In this document: piece by piece, positions 31,203-42,262 of the stretch
Position numbering within the stretch: position 1 is the stretch's first letter
Layout: each line of letters begins with the position of its first letter
Assembly (NCBI RefSeq): GCF_029784135.1
Contig: NC_073744.1
Location: 103,957,766 to 104,021,765, forward strand
Reading direction: 5' to 3'
From: Toxorhynchites rutilus septentrionalis
Taxonomy: Eukaryota; Arthropoda; Insecta; Diptera; Culicidae
DNA: 64,000 bases
The notes under the pieces: generated by a model
The model's input: the letters and a program-made list of their open reading frames with translations, nothing else
Told to the model about the DNA's origin: nothing
Databases searched by the model: none
Made by a program: the position numbers and the translations under genes

Positions 31203-32500
31203 AAGGGTGTGTCACATCAAATTGCATCACGGAAAAAACGCTGTAGAAATTCGCCCAGTAGACCGATCCTTTTGAAAATTTTAGACAGTAAAATAAAAAC
31301 TATTAAACAACTTTTGGCATTTTCTTTTTATTCATACTTCGAGCCCAAGCCCATATGCTTGCACCTTCTTCTTTACCCCGTCCATAAGGTTCTGTACAAC
31401 GTCAGGTTGTAGTTTTTTTTTAACAGAAATCCATTTTCTCTTGAAGTTCGCCTCCGATTTGACAACTTTTGGGTTCTTCCGGAGGGCCTGCTTCATAATC
31501 GCCCAATATTTCTCTATTGGGCGAAGCTCCGGTGCGTTGGGCGGGTTCATTTCCTTTGGCACGAAGGTGACTCCGTTGGCTTCGTACCACTCCAACACGT
31601 CCTTTGAATAGTGGCACGAAGCGAGATCCGGCCAGAAGATGGTCGGGCCCTCGTGCTGCTTCAATAGTGGTAGTAAGTGCTTCTGTAGGCACTCCTTAAG
31701 GTAAACCTGCCCGTTTACCGTGCCGGTCATCACGAAGGGGGCGCTCCGCTTTCCGCAAGAGCAGATCGCTTGCCACACCATGTACTTTTTGGCAAACTTG
31801 GATAGTTTCTGCTTGCGAATCTCCTCCGGAACGCTGAATTTGTCCTCTGCAGAGAAGAACAACAGGCCCGGCAGCTGACGAAAGTCCGCTTTGACGTAGG
31901 TTTCGTCGTCCATTACCAGGCAATGCGGCTTCGTCAGCATTTCGGTGTACAGCTTCCGGGCTCGCGTCTTCCCCACCATGTTTTGCCTTTCGTCGCGGTT
32001 AGGAGCCTTCTGAATCTTGTATGTACGCAGGCCCTCCCGCTGCTTGGTCCGCTGGACGAATGAACTTGACACATTCAGCTTATTGGCGACATCCCGGACC
32101 GAACTTCTCGGATCACGTCTAAACTGCTTAACTACGCGCTTGTGATCTTTTTCACTGACGGAGCATCCATTTTTGCCGTTCTTCACCTTCCGGTCGATGG
32201 TTAGTTTCTCGAAGTATCGTTTTAGTACTCTGCTGACCGTGGATTGGACGATTCCCAGCATCTTACCGATGTCCCGATGTGACAACTCCGGATTCTCGAA
32301 ATGAATGCATAGGATTAATTCACGACGCTCTTTTTCGTTCGACGACATTCTTCCAAATTTACGAAAAATTGACAGTGAAGCATGGCCAACGTAATCTATA
32401 CACTCTTATCTGATTATAAGCGAAAGCTGAAAATATAATTCCTAAAAATTAAATTTCTACAGCGTTTTTTCCGTGATGCAATTTGATGTGACACACCCTT
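31203..32500 (-). mobile_element. Complete DD37E Tc1/mariner-superfamily transposon
   Basis: Perfect 49-bp inverted repeats AAGGGTGTGTCACATCAAAT... occupy 31203-31251 and 32452-32500, each next to TA. The single gene inside is intact. The paralogous type-3 module near 51170 shows the sequence CGCCTATAT without the element, a matching empty site. Length 1298 bp is typical for an autonomous element. Confidence 0.93.
31332..32348 (-). CDS. DD37E transposase
   Basis: 338 residues. The N-terminal half holds two helix-turn-helix parts (LSHRDIGKMLGIVQSTVSRVL and SSVRDVANKLNVSSSFVQ). The catalytic residues are the Asp in VMDDETYVKADF, the Asp in FWPDLASCHYSKD and the Glu in LRPIEKYWAIMK. I count 37 residues between the last two, giving DD37E, a class first described from mosquitoes. 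The enzyme cuts the element at its inverted repeats and joins it to TA. The frame is complete with an ATG at 32348-32346. Both this and the perfect repeats suggest recent activity. Confidence 0.94.
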   Translation of the reverse strand: MSSNEKERRELILCIHFENPELSHRDIGKMLGIVQSTVSRVLKRYFEKLTIDRKVKNGKNGCSVSEKDHKRVVKQFRRDPRSSVRDVANKLNVSSSFVQRTKQREGLRTYKIQKAPNRDERQNMVGKTRARKLYTEMLTKPHCLVMDDETYVKADFRQLPGLLFFSAEDKFSVPEEIRKQKLSKFAKKYMVWQAICSCGKRSAPFVMTGTVNGQVYLKECLQKHLLPLLKQHEGPTIFWPDLASCHYSKDVLEWYEANGVTFVPKEMNPPNAPELRPIEKYWAIMKQALRKNPKVVKSEANFKRKWISVKKKLQPDVVQNLMDGVKKKVQAYGLGLEV

Positions 32501-33250
32501 TATATACATAATCTCTTCTGCGTTCCCCACTCGTCTTCGTCTTGTCCATACGTTTCGCCCGTTCCTGTGGTTGTTTGTAATGAATGGCTGTTTGCTGCTG
32601 TAGCGCAGACAAAATGTATGGGAAAGTAGGGATTTCTTTCTTCCAATTTTCATCAATTTGAGTCTTACATGAACTGAAAAATAGTAATGTAGAGCAAACG
32701 AATAATTACTGAGGATATTTCCTATTAATTCGTCTATTTGGAATAAAAAATCATCGTAAAATTAAAGAGGTATTAACGTTCAAAAACTGAACACTTTTTC
32801 ACATCGAAATATTGAAATGACGTAGTCCTACGTCAAAAACGTTTTCAGTTACACTAATGCGGCGGTTTGTTAGTGTGCATTATATAGTCTGATTTGTTTA
32901 TATTTGCGATGACAAATGTACAGTCTCGACGTCTGGTGGCGATATTAGTGCTTGGGAGGTAAATTATTCTCTATCAGATCAGAAGGGCCAAGTGCAGTGT
33001 ATAAATATAAAAGTTTGAATGAAAACGTCTATTACATATTGTTTGATTACGTAACACATGTAGTCCTGACACTCACTTAACCATTTGTCGATGCATTTCC
33101 TGTTTGTTCCACAAATAATTATTATTATAACATAAGATCATCATTAGACACAGTTTTCATTCAATATGTTTTTGCAATTTCGGAAAAAAAAACTGTTATT
33201 TCATCACATCATAATCAAAAAAAGATACGTTAAAGAAAATTTCATTCATA
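32501..33250. other. Rest of a type-3 module (minus strand) and AT-rich flank
   Basis: The palindrome GACGTAGTCCTACGTC stands at 32819-32834. From there on the minus strand come CATTTCAATA, GTGAAAAAGTGTTCAGTTTT and TTAATACCTCTTTAATTTT, then the leader shared with 50840-51190, until the DD37E insertion. Beyond 32835 the sequence is AT-rich with no gene. Confidence 0.6.
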
Positions 33251-33400
33251 ATTTTGATTTTGAAAGTATGTCCATCATTATTTTCGCCTCCCACTGAAAG
33301 CACACGAAGCTTAATGCCGTCTACGCGAATATACTCTTCAAAATCTGAATCCGAATTGGATTACGCAAGGCGCCTCTATATATACCAGGTGAAACAATCA
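33190..33400 (-). other. Possible terminal coding segment, unknown family, copy 1
   Basis: The minus strand encodes EEYIRVDGIKLRVLSVGGEN. A related phrase, RLIRVDGIELRVTKWG, is encoded at about 58282-58330. Matching protein phrases in DNA that is otherwise dissimilar suggest a shared coding origin. I do not recognise the family. Confidence 0.3.
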
Positions 33401-33889
33401 TATGAAATGCACTTCCAGCCATATTGGAATTGCTGTCGGTATTGTTTACAAACAGCATCAACACGCTACGCTACCGGTGGCTCTCTACAAACCAGTGTCT
33501 TAGAATATCAACAAATATTCACGAGTAACGAATATGATTTTATTTCAGTGTAAATGACTTTTTTTTCAGCTCGAAACACACTGCCCTCATTATCCCACTC
33601 TACATTGTTGTGTCGAATCGGTCCCAACAAATGGTGTCGACAACGATGCCGATATCGTGCCATTTTGCAATGATTTTGTCGACCTACCCTTCGTATTCGA
33701 CAACCAATTACGAGCCAAACCTGTGCCAATCTGGCACCGCGTCGACCGATTGAAAAACTGCTCGAACCTTATTATGGCGGTATTTGTTTTGAAGAAAGTT
33801 TAAAGTTTCCAAGGAACAAAAAAAATTAAATTGCGTTGGTCACAAACATTTATTTTTCATACTATGCTTTCAAACTTAATACAATGCCA

Positions 33890-34477
33890 CTAAAATTGAA
33901 AGCAAACATTTGCAGCGTTCATGTTGTCAGCAGCAAATCCCCGAAAGGTGCAAATTTTCTTCGGAACTTTATCCACTCTCAGCTCAATTGTTTTCGTCGC
34001 ATCTTGTGCTCTACAGCGACAGCAGGAGAATTCATCATCGACTATTGGGATATCAGTGGATGGCTGGTTGCAGCTACAGCATAATGTTTCCTTATTGACA
34101 CAGATCGAGTTTTTGTCTTCTTCGAAACCACCTTCTCCGTTCTCACATCACTTCTACCCGATGATGTCTGCCGTTTGAAGAAGTTGATGAAAACTGCATT
34201 TAAAGTTTCCTTCGATCGTCCGTCTCGATTGCAACGGAATATTGCTGTGCCATTGAGAGTTTAAGGGTTTCTGAAAAATATGAGATAGAGGTAAAATGTT
34301 CTGTAGATCGAAAGCAATGAAACAAAATACTTCTGTTACCTGTCCATACTTCGATTGGAAGTTTTCTCTGTGTTGTTTTACCGAGCAGTATTCCAATTGA
34401 GAATAGAATCCATAAAACCAGCTGATATTGGCGACTGTTTCTTTAACACTTTCATGTTTCATGTTTTGACAGTTCAA
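33890..34477 (-). pseudogene. Candidate small Cys-rich gene or pseudogene with one short intron
   Basis: Minus strand: ATG at 34477, frame with VKETVANISWFYGFYSQLEY. A plausible 69-bp intron at 34339-34271 has a GTAACA donor and a TTTTTCAG acceptor, and phase is kept across it. The same frame then meets TAG at 34156-34154 and TGA six bases later. It continues with CENGEGG, ETLCCSCNQP and DDEFSCCRCRAQDATKTIELRV to a TAG at 33892. AATAAA follows at 33854-33849. The polyadenylation signal and Cys-rich tail look genic. The two stops argue for a pseudogene or an intron I cannot place. Function unknown. Confidence 0.35.
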
Positions 34478-34479
34478 CG

Positions 34480-35130
34480 AGAAGGAGAAAAACTATCGCT
34501 GCAGTGATGCCTTTTCGCTCAGTATAAATAATCGCATACAATTATAATTGAAAGTGTAGACAGTGCTGCCTGTGGGGAGGCAAGGCGGGGTATGGTTCCA
34601 GCACTTTTGTAGCACTTTCCGTCGCTCGGTCCACTTTGTACATATAACCGCTCGAAAATATAGGAAACTGGGTATATTGATGACAATAACAAACGAGTTC
34701 ATTTTGTTCATATCGCTGATGCATGAACAAATTTGCTATAATTAATGAATGCGCCATTGAGTGGGGTTCATAACTTCGCTGTTATTTATACTTTGAATAT
34801 CAAAAGCAACAAATTGATATTTCTCACATTCGAAACGATATTCGTTCTGGCATTGATTTTGAGCCAAAATTCAAAAATAAAATAAAATTAGTCAGGCTGG
34901 ATCATTTAGAGAACAAAAACGCCAGAGCTCGATGAAACGATTTTTGCAAGAAATCGCGCAGAATTTTGTTTGGCGAGACGGTAACAACGGCATTGCGAAC
35001 GATCCCTAAACACCGTATTGCAATTGAATAACAATTGCTCCTAGACTCGATGGTCAAATGGATTACAACATATCATAATCTTCTTGTTGCCTGCGTTGAT
35101 TTGGAAGGACTTAAGCATCAGTACTGTGTG
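34480..35130. other. No gene recognised
   Basis: Short open frames only, no recognisable domain, no repeat shared with the rest of the window. Confidence 0.45.
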
Positions 35131-35188
35131 CTGTGTGCGGCTGGTTTTTATGTAGGTCGGATTCTACATAAAAACCAGCCGCACACAG
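35131..35188. repeat. Perfect 25-bp inverted repeat with 8-nt loop
   Basis: Arms CTGTGTGCGGCTGGTTTTTA(TGTAG) at 35131-35155 and their exact inverse at 35164-35188 enclose GTCGGATT. I see no further element structure around it. Confidence 0.9.
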
Positions 35189-35631
35189 TTACCTCTGGTT
35201 AAAAGTAAACAACAGCTGATATTCATTTGGCTAAAATGAAATTCTGTTCTGGCATTCTGAATAATCAAGATGAAAATGACATTGGGTGGAAAAATAAACA
35301 TCAAAACATATTGATCAACAAAAGTTCATTTGCTCATATTCACTGGTTGCTTGGATCTGTCATTTTGATTTTCGTTTGGAGTATATAGGTTTTCGATGCA
35401 ACCTATCTCGAAAATATATGCTTTTGAGCTAAACGAAGATGATTTTTTTCAACACTGCTACAAACTGCTACGATGCTTATTCGAACGATGCCTACTATGC
35501 TCGGCTTTCGCGAATTTATGTGAAAAAGAAGGGATGATTTTGTAGAATTTCATTCTCATTTCCACTACTCTCACATGTGAAATTGCAAAAACGGCGGCAT
35601 ATCCTAGTAATAACAAAACAAACAACTCCCG

Positions 35632-35957
35632 CTAATGACCATTCTATCCTGGATTCCTCGAGTCGAGAAAGACGCACCACGCTAGATATGAGGTACAGAC
35701 TAGGGGGGCGTTGCTGATTAATGGTCAGTTGCATCCCAATAGGGAGTATCCCGTGTCGGGCACACGTACAGAGCATTGGAGACAGCAACATCCCAATTAC
35801 GAAAACACTTGTAATACTAACCTCGAGTCAACCGCGAGTAATCGGTTACATATTACTAACATAGATAATAAGAAAAAATGTCAAAGTATTGAACTCCCGG
35901 CCCCGTGAGGCTAACGCCATATGAGCCTTGATAAAAATATATATTTTGGAAAAAAAA
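35632..35957 (+). mobile_element. 5'-truncated 3' end of the I-type LINE family
   Basis: TGACCATTCTATCCTGGATT, GCGTTGCTGATTAATGGTCAG, GTATCCCGTGTCGGGCAC and the terminal TAAAAATATATATTTTGG with an A tail match the 3' region of the LINE at 57198-57413. Only untranslated sequence is left. Compared with that copy there is an extra ~90 bp (about 35805-35915). It abuts the left end of CR-B. Confidence 0.8.
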
Positions 35958-36014
35958 AAGACGGGTGGGTAATGTCGGGGACATAACCGGAGTGACGTAG
36001 GACTATACAAAGGG

Positions 36015-36218
36015 AAGGAAGGTATTGTATTATAGAGACTTTAAACTTTTGCAGTTCATTCGTCTCTAGCCTTGAGAAAGGCCCTTTGAAAACTCTACTC
36101 TACTTTACTCCAGCGCTACCACCTCCGCCCTCTTGCCTTGAGAAAGGCACTCGATCCCTCGCCGTCCAGCCCGTCCAGCAACGATGTTGTCCAGTCGGTG
36201 TCCACACAAAGAATGGCG
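36015..36218 (-). mobile_element. Hairpin-ended ~200-bp retroposon, copy 3
   Basis: At the same place as 4217-4420 in CR-A, with the same ATACAAAGGG flanks (36005-36014 and 36219-36228). It is therefore the same ancestral insertion. Confidence 0.75.
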
Positions 36219-36389
36219 ATACAAAGGGGACAGCTTTTGCTAAATATATATTTAAAACATATTGTTTTATTTCCTTCTCCTACGTGAATACCGACCTATC
36301 TACCTGAAAAATGGATTAGTTTACTGTTTACTCTTTATGAACATGTTGGCGGTTCTGAAAAGAACCTTTTGTGTTGTGTTTTTGCTTTT

Positions 36390-38631
36390 TGACGTAGGAC
36401 TACGTCTTTCATTTCTATACCGGGGTGTAAAATCAAAGTTTCGAAAACGAAAGCGTTACGCCGGAGACCGAGATTTTGAGCGTTAATAGCTCCTAAACAG
36501 TTGAACGAAATGGTATAACACTTCATTCGAAAGATAAAATATCTACGCGTTATATACCTGTTACTTTTTGATCCAAAAACATGTTTCAATAGTCTTAAAA
36601 TTGCTTTCAAAACAGGCTATTGAAATCACCAATCGGTATATAAGCGAGCGCCGCTCGGAAATCCACTCAGTTCTAATTGAACAGCGATTGGAGCATGTTG
36701 TCGCTGTTGTGGTGAAGCTCTTCGTTTATCATGAAAGCGCGGATGAACGGTGTCACCAAGAGCCTATTTGTGCACCTTAGGCCGAAAGGGAATCCATCAG
36801 GAGGAGAGTGATGCCACAAACGGTTCCGCTTGAAACATGCGAGCAGCCAACACACACACACATACACGCGCGGAACTATTTTCGTTTGGGTGCCATTCAG
36901 CATCGACAAATTTCCGGAAAGATTCAATCGTTGTTGAAAAATAATCTGCCAGTTCCCCTGAAAACTGCAAAATATATTCATGCGAAAGAGTTCATTTTAA
37001 TGTTTTCTATCCATGTAACACTGTGACCAAATATTTTTCAATTAAGTGCTATTAACAGGTGGTTATCGAGTTAGCATTAACCACTGGTGGGCTTCGAGTA
37101 TCGAGGAAAATCGGGAAAGAACTAATCGTTGCTGAAAAATACTCTGTCAGTTCCCCTGGAAATTGAAAAATACATTGATGAGAAAGAGTTTATTTTAATG
37201 TTTTCTATCCATATCACAATGCAACCAAATACATTTGGTTTTGTGATTTTTCAATCGATCGCAATTAACAGGAAAGCTTCTGAAAATTATTCTTTTTCGG
37301 CGAGGAATCAAGGGATCGAGCGATTCATTACCTAGCCTGACCTAACCTGAAAGACATGCAGTTTGTTTGGAACTGTGAGGTAGGGCAGAAAAGTCAGGAG
37401 GCAGGAGGAGGATAAGAGAAGGTGACCAAGAGAGTATCAGCATCGATAAACGGTTCCCCGGGAAGACATCGAAGCAGCCGCCACACACACACATACACGC
37501 ACGGATTTTTTTTCGTTTGGATGCCATTCAGCATCGAGAAAATTCCGGAAAGATTCAATCGTTGCTGAAAAATAATCTGCCAGTTTCCCTGGGAATTGAA
37601 AAATACATTCACGTGAAAAAATTTATTTTAATGTTTCCTATCCATGTAAAACTGCAACCAAATACAGTTGGTTTTGTGATTTTACAATCAAGTGCAATTA
37701 ACAGGTGGTTATCAAGTTAGCATTAACCACTGGTGGTGGACTTCGAGAAGAATCCGGAATGATGTCATCGTTACTGCTAAATAATCTGCCAGTTCCCTTG
37801 GAATTGAAAATTATGTTCAAGCGGAAAAGTTTATTTTAATGTTTTCTATCCACATAGTACTGCTGATCGAATACATTTGGTTTTGTGATTTTTCAATCAA
37901 GTGCAACTAATTAGCAGGAAAGCATCTGGAGATTATTCTCCCCCATCAGTAGAATATTTTCGTATCGAATACAGTTCGCGCGCGCAATGGAAAATGTTTC
38001 GCATCACGAAAATCATATAATTTTCAATTATTGCTCAGTCGCCGAAAGTTTCAAACTCAAAGAGTTCATTCGCCTCTAGTTTGCCTTCCAAATTTCCATC
38101 GTAAACCACACCTTCTTTCGATTCAGTCACGGACAAAAAGCATACTTAAGCGATATTGTGGTGGTGAAACGCATTCATTTTTCGTGAGGACATCGACAAG
38201 ACAACATCGTTACTGAACGAGTTGAACGAGCTGGACGAGCTGGACGGCGAGGGATCAAGGGATTCATTATCATTAAGAGAAGAGGAAACGACCGAGAGAA
38301 TACCAGCATCGAAAATTGGTTCCGCTTGAGACATCGGAGCAACCGTCACACACACACACACACATACACATACACGCGCGCAACTCTTTACATTTGCTGA
38401 TTATCGAGAAGAATCCGGAAAGATATCGCTGCTGCAAAATAATCTGCCAGTTCCTCTTGGCAGATATAAAAACATGCAAGCGAAAGAGCTCTCGTTTTCG
38501 AAGTGCCTCAAATATCCATTTAGTCATTCATTCAGAATGCATTCAGATTCAACTTCAAACAAATGATCACTGAATCAACGATAGTCCTACGTCACCACTG
38601 CGGTTATACCATAGATATAACCCACTTCCTG
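36390..38631. mobile_element. Type-1 palindrome-headed module, copy B
   Basis: Palindrome at 36391-36406, TATATAAG at 36637 with TCAGT at 36667, then diverged ~190-bp blocks (around 37040, 37690 and 37900) and the closing TAGTCCTACGTCACC at about 38583 and CCCACTTCCTG at 38631. The 710-bp array is not expanded here, so the expansion in CR-A is private. Confidence 0.6.
36637..36671 (+). promoter_or_regulatory. TATA box plus initiator, type-1 copy B
   Basis: TATATAAGCGAGCGCCGCTC followed by ACTCAGTT at the same spacing as in copy A. Confidence 0.5.
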
Positions 38632-38909
38632 TTTTTTTACCAACTTTCTCAATTTTTTCTCACTATCTCACAGTTGATTCTTGATTTTTTTCTGAAGGCT
38701 TTGTACTTATTAAATGTTCAACGCCGAGCTTCTTTTGGCGTATGCACATATCGTACAATCAAAATGATGGCTGTGATAGGGAATGCATAGGTGGTCATCA
38801 GCTCATTCACTATCATATATTTCACTATTCAGCACATTACCGTACCTTAAACTGTGGTTTCGTAGACGAATGAATTGTAAGATTTGTATCTCCGCAAACA
38901 AAGTAAATA

Positions 38910-39704
38910 CGAGGGTCACTATTTATATTTCGAGAATAGGAACAAAAACAAATAGTTAAGCTGCGAATATATTTTTATTGTTTTTCAAAGTACTCTCCAC
39001 GATGATCGATACACTTTTGCATGCGCTTAAACCAATCTTATCTTCTTTGTTTTTAAGAGGCTTTAAACTTTGCAGTTCATTCGCCTCTAAGATTAAACCA
39101 ATTTTCAAAGCATTTATTCCAATCAACACGAGCCTTTTTTTTTAGCGATTGTCAAATTATGTGGGATCCAACGTGAACATAATTTTCGCACAACTAAGTG
39201 TTCATGTAAAATCGCATATATGCTGGTGGAACTAATGCTTAGGGATGCCTCAATCTCACAATAGGTTACATGACGATCTTACTTAATCATTTCGTGCACA
39301 GCATCGATGTTTTCTGGCAGTACAGTCGATTTTGGACGACCTTCACGAAACTCGTCGGACAGCGAACTACGACCACGATTGAATTCACTATACCAGCGAT
39401 ACACAGTGGTTTTTGATGGAGCTTCATCGCCAAAAGTCAAATTAAGTTGATTGACGCACTCTTGTTGTGATAATCCACGTCGAAAGTCGTAAAAAATCAT
39501 CGCACAAAAATGTTCACGATTCAGTTCCATTTTTTTGCCGAGACCAAACTTTCAACTAAATATAAAATGAACAAATAGCGTCCGTATGACAAAATGTTCT
39601 GAGTACGTATATCGTCAAAAATGTCAAACTTTACGATGGAACCGTCAGATGGACTCACATGACATCAGTGTTGCCAATTCCCGAAATATAAATAGTGACC
39701 CTCG
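38910..39704 (-). mobile_element. Internally deleted mariner, copy B
   Basis: Same termini, same TA site and same internal 56-bp hairpin retroposon (39037-39092, flanked by TTAAACCAAT) as copy A. A C-to-T change turns the CAA codon after MIK into TAA (stop near 39280), so the N-terminal frame is shortened to 83 residues. Copy A lacks this change. Confidence 0.85.
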
Positions 39705-40140
39705 TAGAAATGAAAAAGAACTGAGGTTTTGGAGACGAACTCTACGATCTGTCGAAAATTAAACGAGCTATAAGCGTTCTGAAAACCAACAGTAAATTAA
39801 CACAGGATTAAAGTCCTTTAAAATAAGAACAGAGCAGTAGGAAATACATAGCTCATCATGTTGCTCCTTAGTTATGTTTCTATACAATGCAGATGTAACG
39901 TCAGTCAATTTTCAACATCAGTTATCAACCAAAGAAAGCAGTTGTTGCTACCGAGAAAATTCGTCAATGCCATCCTGCATACAATGTGTTGTAATTTGAA
40001 GCCACTTTTAATTCGGAAACCATGCATGGGTTTGTGAAAACTGAATGATCAATCAGTTTATATTACATGTCATATTATGTCACTTTAGAATGCTTTGGTA
40101 TTGTGAAAACTTTTAATAAGTCTTCTTTGAAAGGTTTAAT

Positions 40141-40410
40141 GGCCCTGAAAAGCGCCGTGTTTTACGGTGGCTGGTTTTGCCACCAAAGCAGTCTGTATAA
40201 ACAATTTTTTTCCTTCTCCTACCTGCTGCCGTTTTGCGATTGCGTTTGCCACTCGCTGAAACTAGTTGTTGCCACCGAACCGAATGTGCTCTGTTCTGTA
40301 GACGGGTTTTCTTATTGTCGTGAGCAGCTTTGCAAGCCAACTCGAGCACTCCGGCGGCCGTAATTCTATAACCGCTATTAGGTATATTGTGATGTGAAAC
40401 GATGCCATAC
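40141..40410 (-). pseudogene. Histone H2A pseudogene 1, CR-B
   Basis: Near-identical to 14601-14870, including the stem-loop remnant at 40141-40156 and the missing first ~40 codons. The phrase AAGVLELACKAAHDNKKTR is present on the minus strand. Confidence 0.8.
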
Positions 40411-40822
40411 AACCACACTGATTTACGTTTTGAAAAAGAATGATATATTTTTCAGCGGATCCGCGCGTTTTGTACTTTGATCTAAAGAGTTTATTGTTCT
40501 GTTATTATTCGATATCCCCATCTTGTTCGGCTAAACCTTCCTGTTTGCGATTGCGTTTACCACTCGCCACATATTTCACAGTTGGAAAATTTCTTCCCAT
40601 CCAGCTTGTGACATGTTGTACAGTAAATTACATTTAATGCGACGTGCCGAAGCACCGCTCAGTGTCGCATTGGAGGCGATTTTAACCTGTAATTGAATTT
40701 TGCATTTGCGATGACAGTGGTACAGTGTCGACTTTCAATGTGGGGTCATAATTTGGACCCTGCACTCTATGTTTACAAAAATGTCCAACTAAATATGTCG
40801 CATTACATGACCGTCCAATTAG

Positions 40823-41310
40823 GGGGTCTCCGTAGCCACATCGGTTGCGCGTTCGCTTAGTAAGCGATCGATCGTGAGTTCAAAACTCAGGGCCTTCATT
40901 GACCATCTTTGTGTTGTTACAGAATAGCTACGTCCACGCAACAATCATCAGCGATGGAGATCGATCCACGGTCGAAATAAGATCGATTCATCCATACAAC
41001 TGCTCTGCTCTGCCAGACACATCGGGCTACTGTTCTATAAATAACTCAACAATGATCAAACAACTGTCTCCGCTGTCCGGTGGTCCAACTGGATAATGGA
41101 AGAACAGAAAGAATACCCTTAAGCCTAAATGGCTACTGTGTGAATGAATGTACCATATGTAATGGTATAGAAGGAATACTGGCGAATGGCAACTGTGTAA
41201 TGTGCTAATTATAGATATGATAACAATGTGACATGTACACGATTAAAATTCGGCTCTGTTACAGCTAAAATGCTAATGAGCCTAAAATAAATAAATGGGA
41301 TAAAAAAAAA
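40823..41310 (+). mobile_element. tRNA-derived SINE
   Basis: Flanked by TGACCGTCCAATTAG at 40808-40822 and 41311-41325; CR-A shows the empty site at about 15267-15281. The 5' head has an A-box-like GTAGCCACATCGGTTGCG and a B-box-like GAGTTCAAAACTC about 45 bases later. The element ends in an A run (41302-41310). At 488 bp with a tRNA head and poly-A it resembles Feilai/Twin-type mosquito SINEs, but I cannot name the family with certainty. Confidence 0.88.
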
Positions 41311-41558
41311 TGACCGTCCAATTAGCTAAATGTCGAATAAGTTTTCAATCTGGAAACAGTTTAAGAATTGGTGAAAATTGAATAATCGGAAAAGTCCCCA
41401 ACCATCAATAAGCTCAGAACAACTGCCAAATTCTCATACTCATCATATCCTGAAAAACAGGATTATGAAAAAATCAATTTGTGTTTTATTATTATTGTGG
41501 ATATTGTTTTAGAAAGCATTGAACTGTATTTCGTAAACTCTTTTTTGAAAGGTTTAAT

Positions 41559-41967
41559 GGCCCTGATAAGCGCCGTGTTTTATGGAATGGTTCCAATTTA
41601 GAAAACTTAGTACTCGTGGTTTTGAAAAAAAAGCCATTTCGAACACCCTCGATGCCGCCTTGTTCTGGATTTGCCACCAAAGCAGTTTGTATAAACAACA
41701 AACTTTTTTTCTTCTGCGTCTGCCTGTTGAGGTCTTGATGTCCACCGAACCAAAGCGCGAGCAGTTTTGCCAGCCAACTCGATCACTTCGGCAGCCGAAA
41801 CTCTATAACGGCTGCTAGGTGGACTGGTGCACTGATATTAACGCGCTCGGCCTAGCTACCCTTGCGGAGCAATTGGCGAATACACCTACGGGAAACTGCA
41901 GTCCAACACGGTTCGAGCGGGATTTTGCCTTTCCTTTCACTTTTCCTCCTTTGCCATGTCCAGACAT
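41559..41967 (-). pseudogene. Histone H2A pseudogene 2, CR-B
   Basis: The start codon is kept (41967-41965): [20 protein letters not shown], then VGLQFPVG, then frameshifts, then AAEVIELTGKTAR. It ends at the stem-loop remnant GGCGCTTATCAGGGCC (41559-41574). The GHGKGG beginning differs from the usual GRGKGG by one residue. Frameshifts after about residue 28 make it non-functional. Confidence 0.87.
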
Positions 41968-42046
41968 GGCTGCTTGTGTTAGTTTGATGATGTGATGTGA
42001 TGCGAAACGATGTGGTGTACGGTTTGAATGAGAATTATCGTTACGG

Positions 42047-42262
42047 AAGGAAGGAAGGAAGGAAGGTATTGTATTATAGAGACTTTAAACTTTTGCAGTT
42101 CATTCGTCTCTAGCCTTGAGAAAGGCCCTTTGAAAACTCTACTCTACTCTATTACTCTACTCCAGCGCTACCACCTCCGCCCTCTTGCCTTGAGAAAGGA
42201 ACTCGATCCATCGCCGTCCAGCTCGTCCAGCAACGATGTTGTCCAGTCGGTGTCCTCACAAA
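42047..42262 (-). mobile_element. Hairpin-ended ~200-bp retroposon, copy 4
   Basis: Same site as 15968-16169. The GAATTATCGTTACGG and GAATAATCGTTACGG flanks are kept and the (GGAA)n tail (plus strand, 42044-42066) is longer than in CR-A. Confidence 0.75.
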
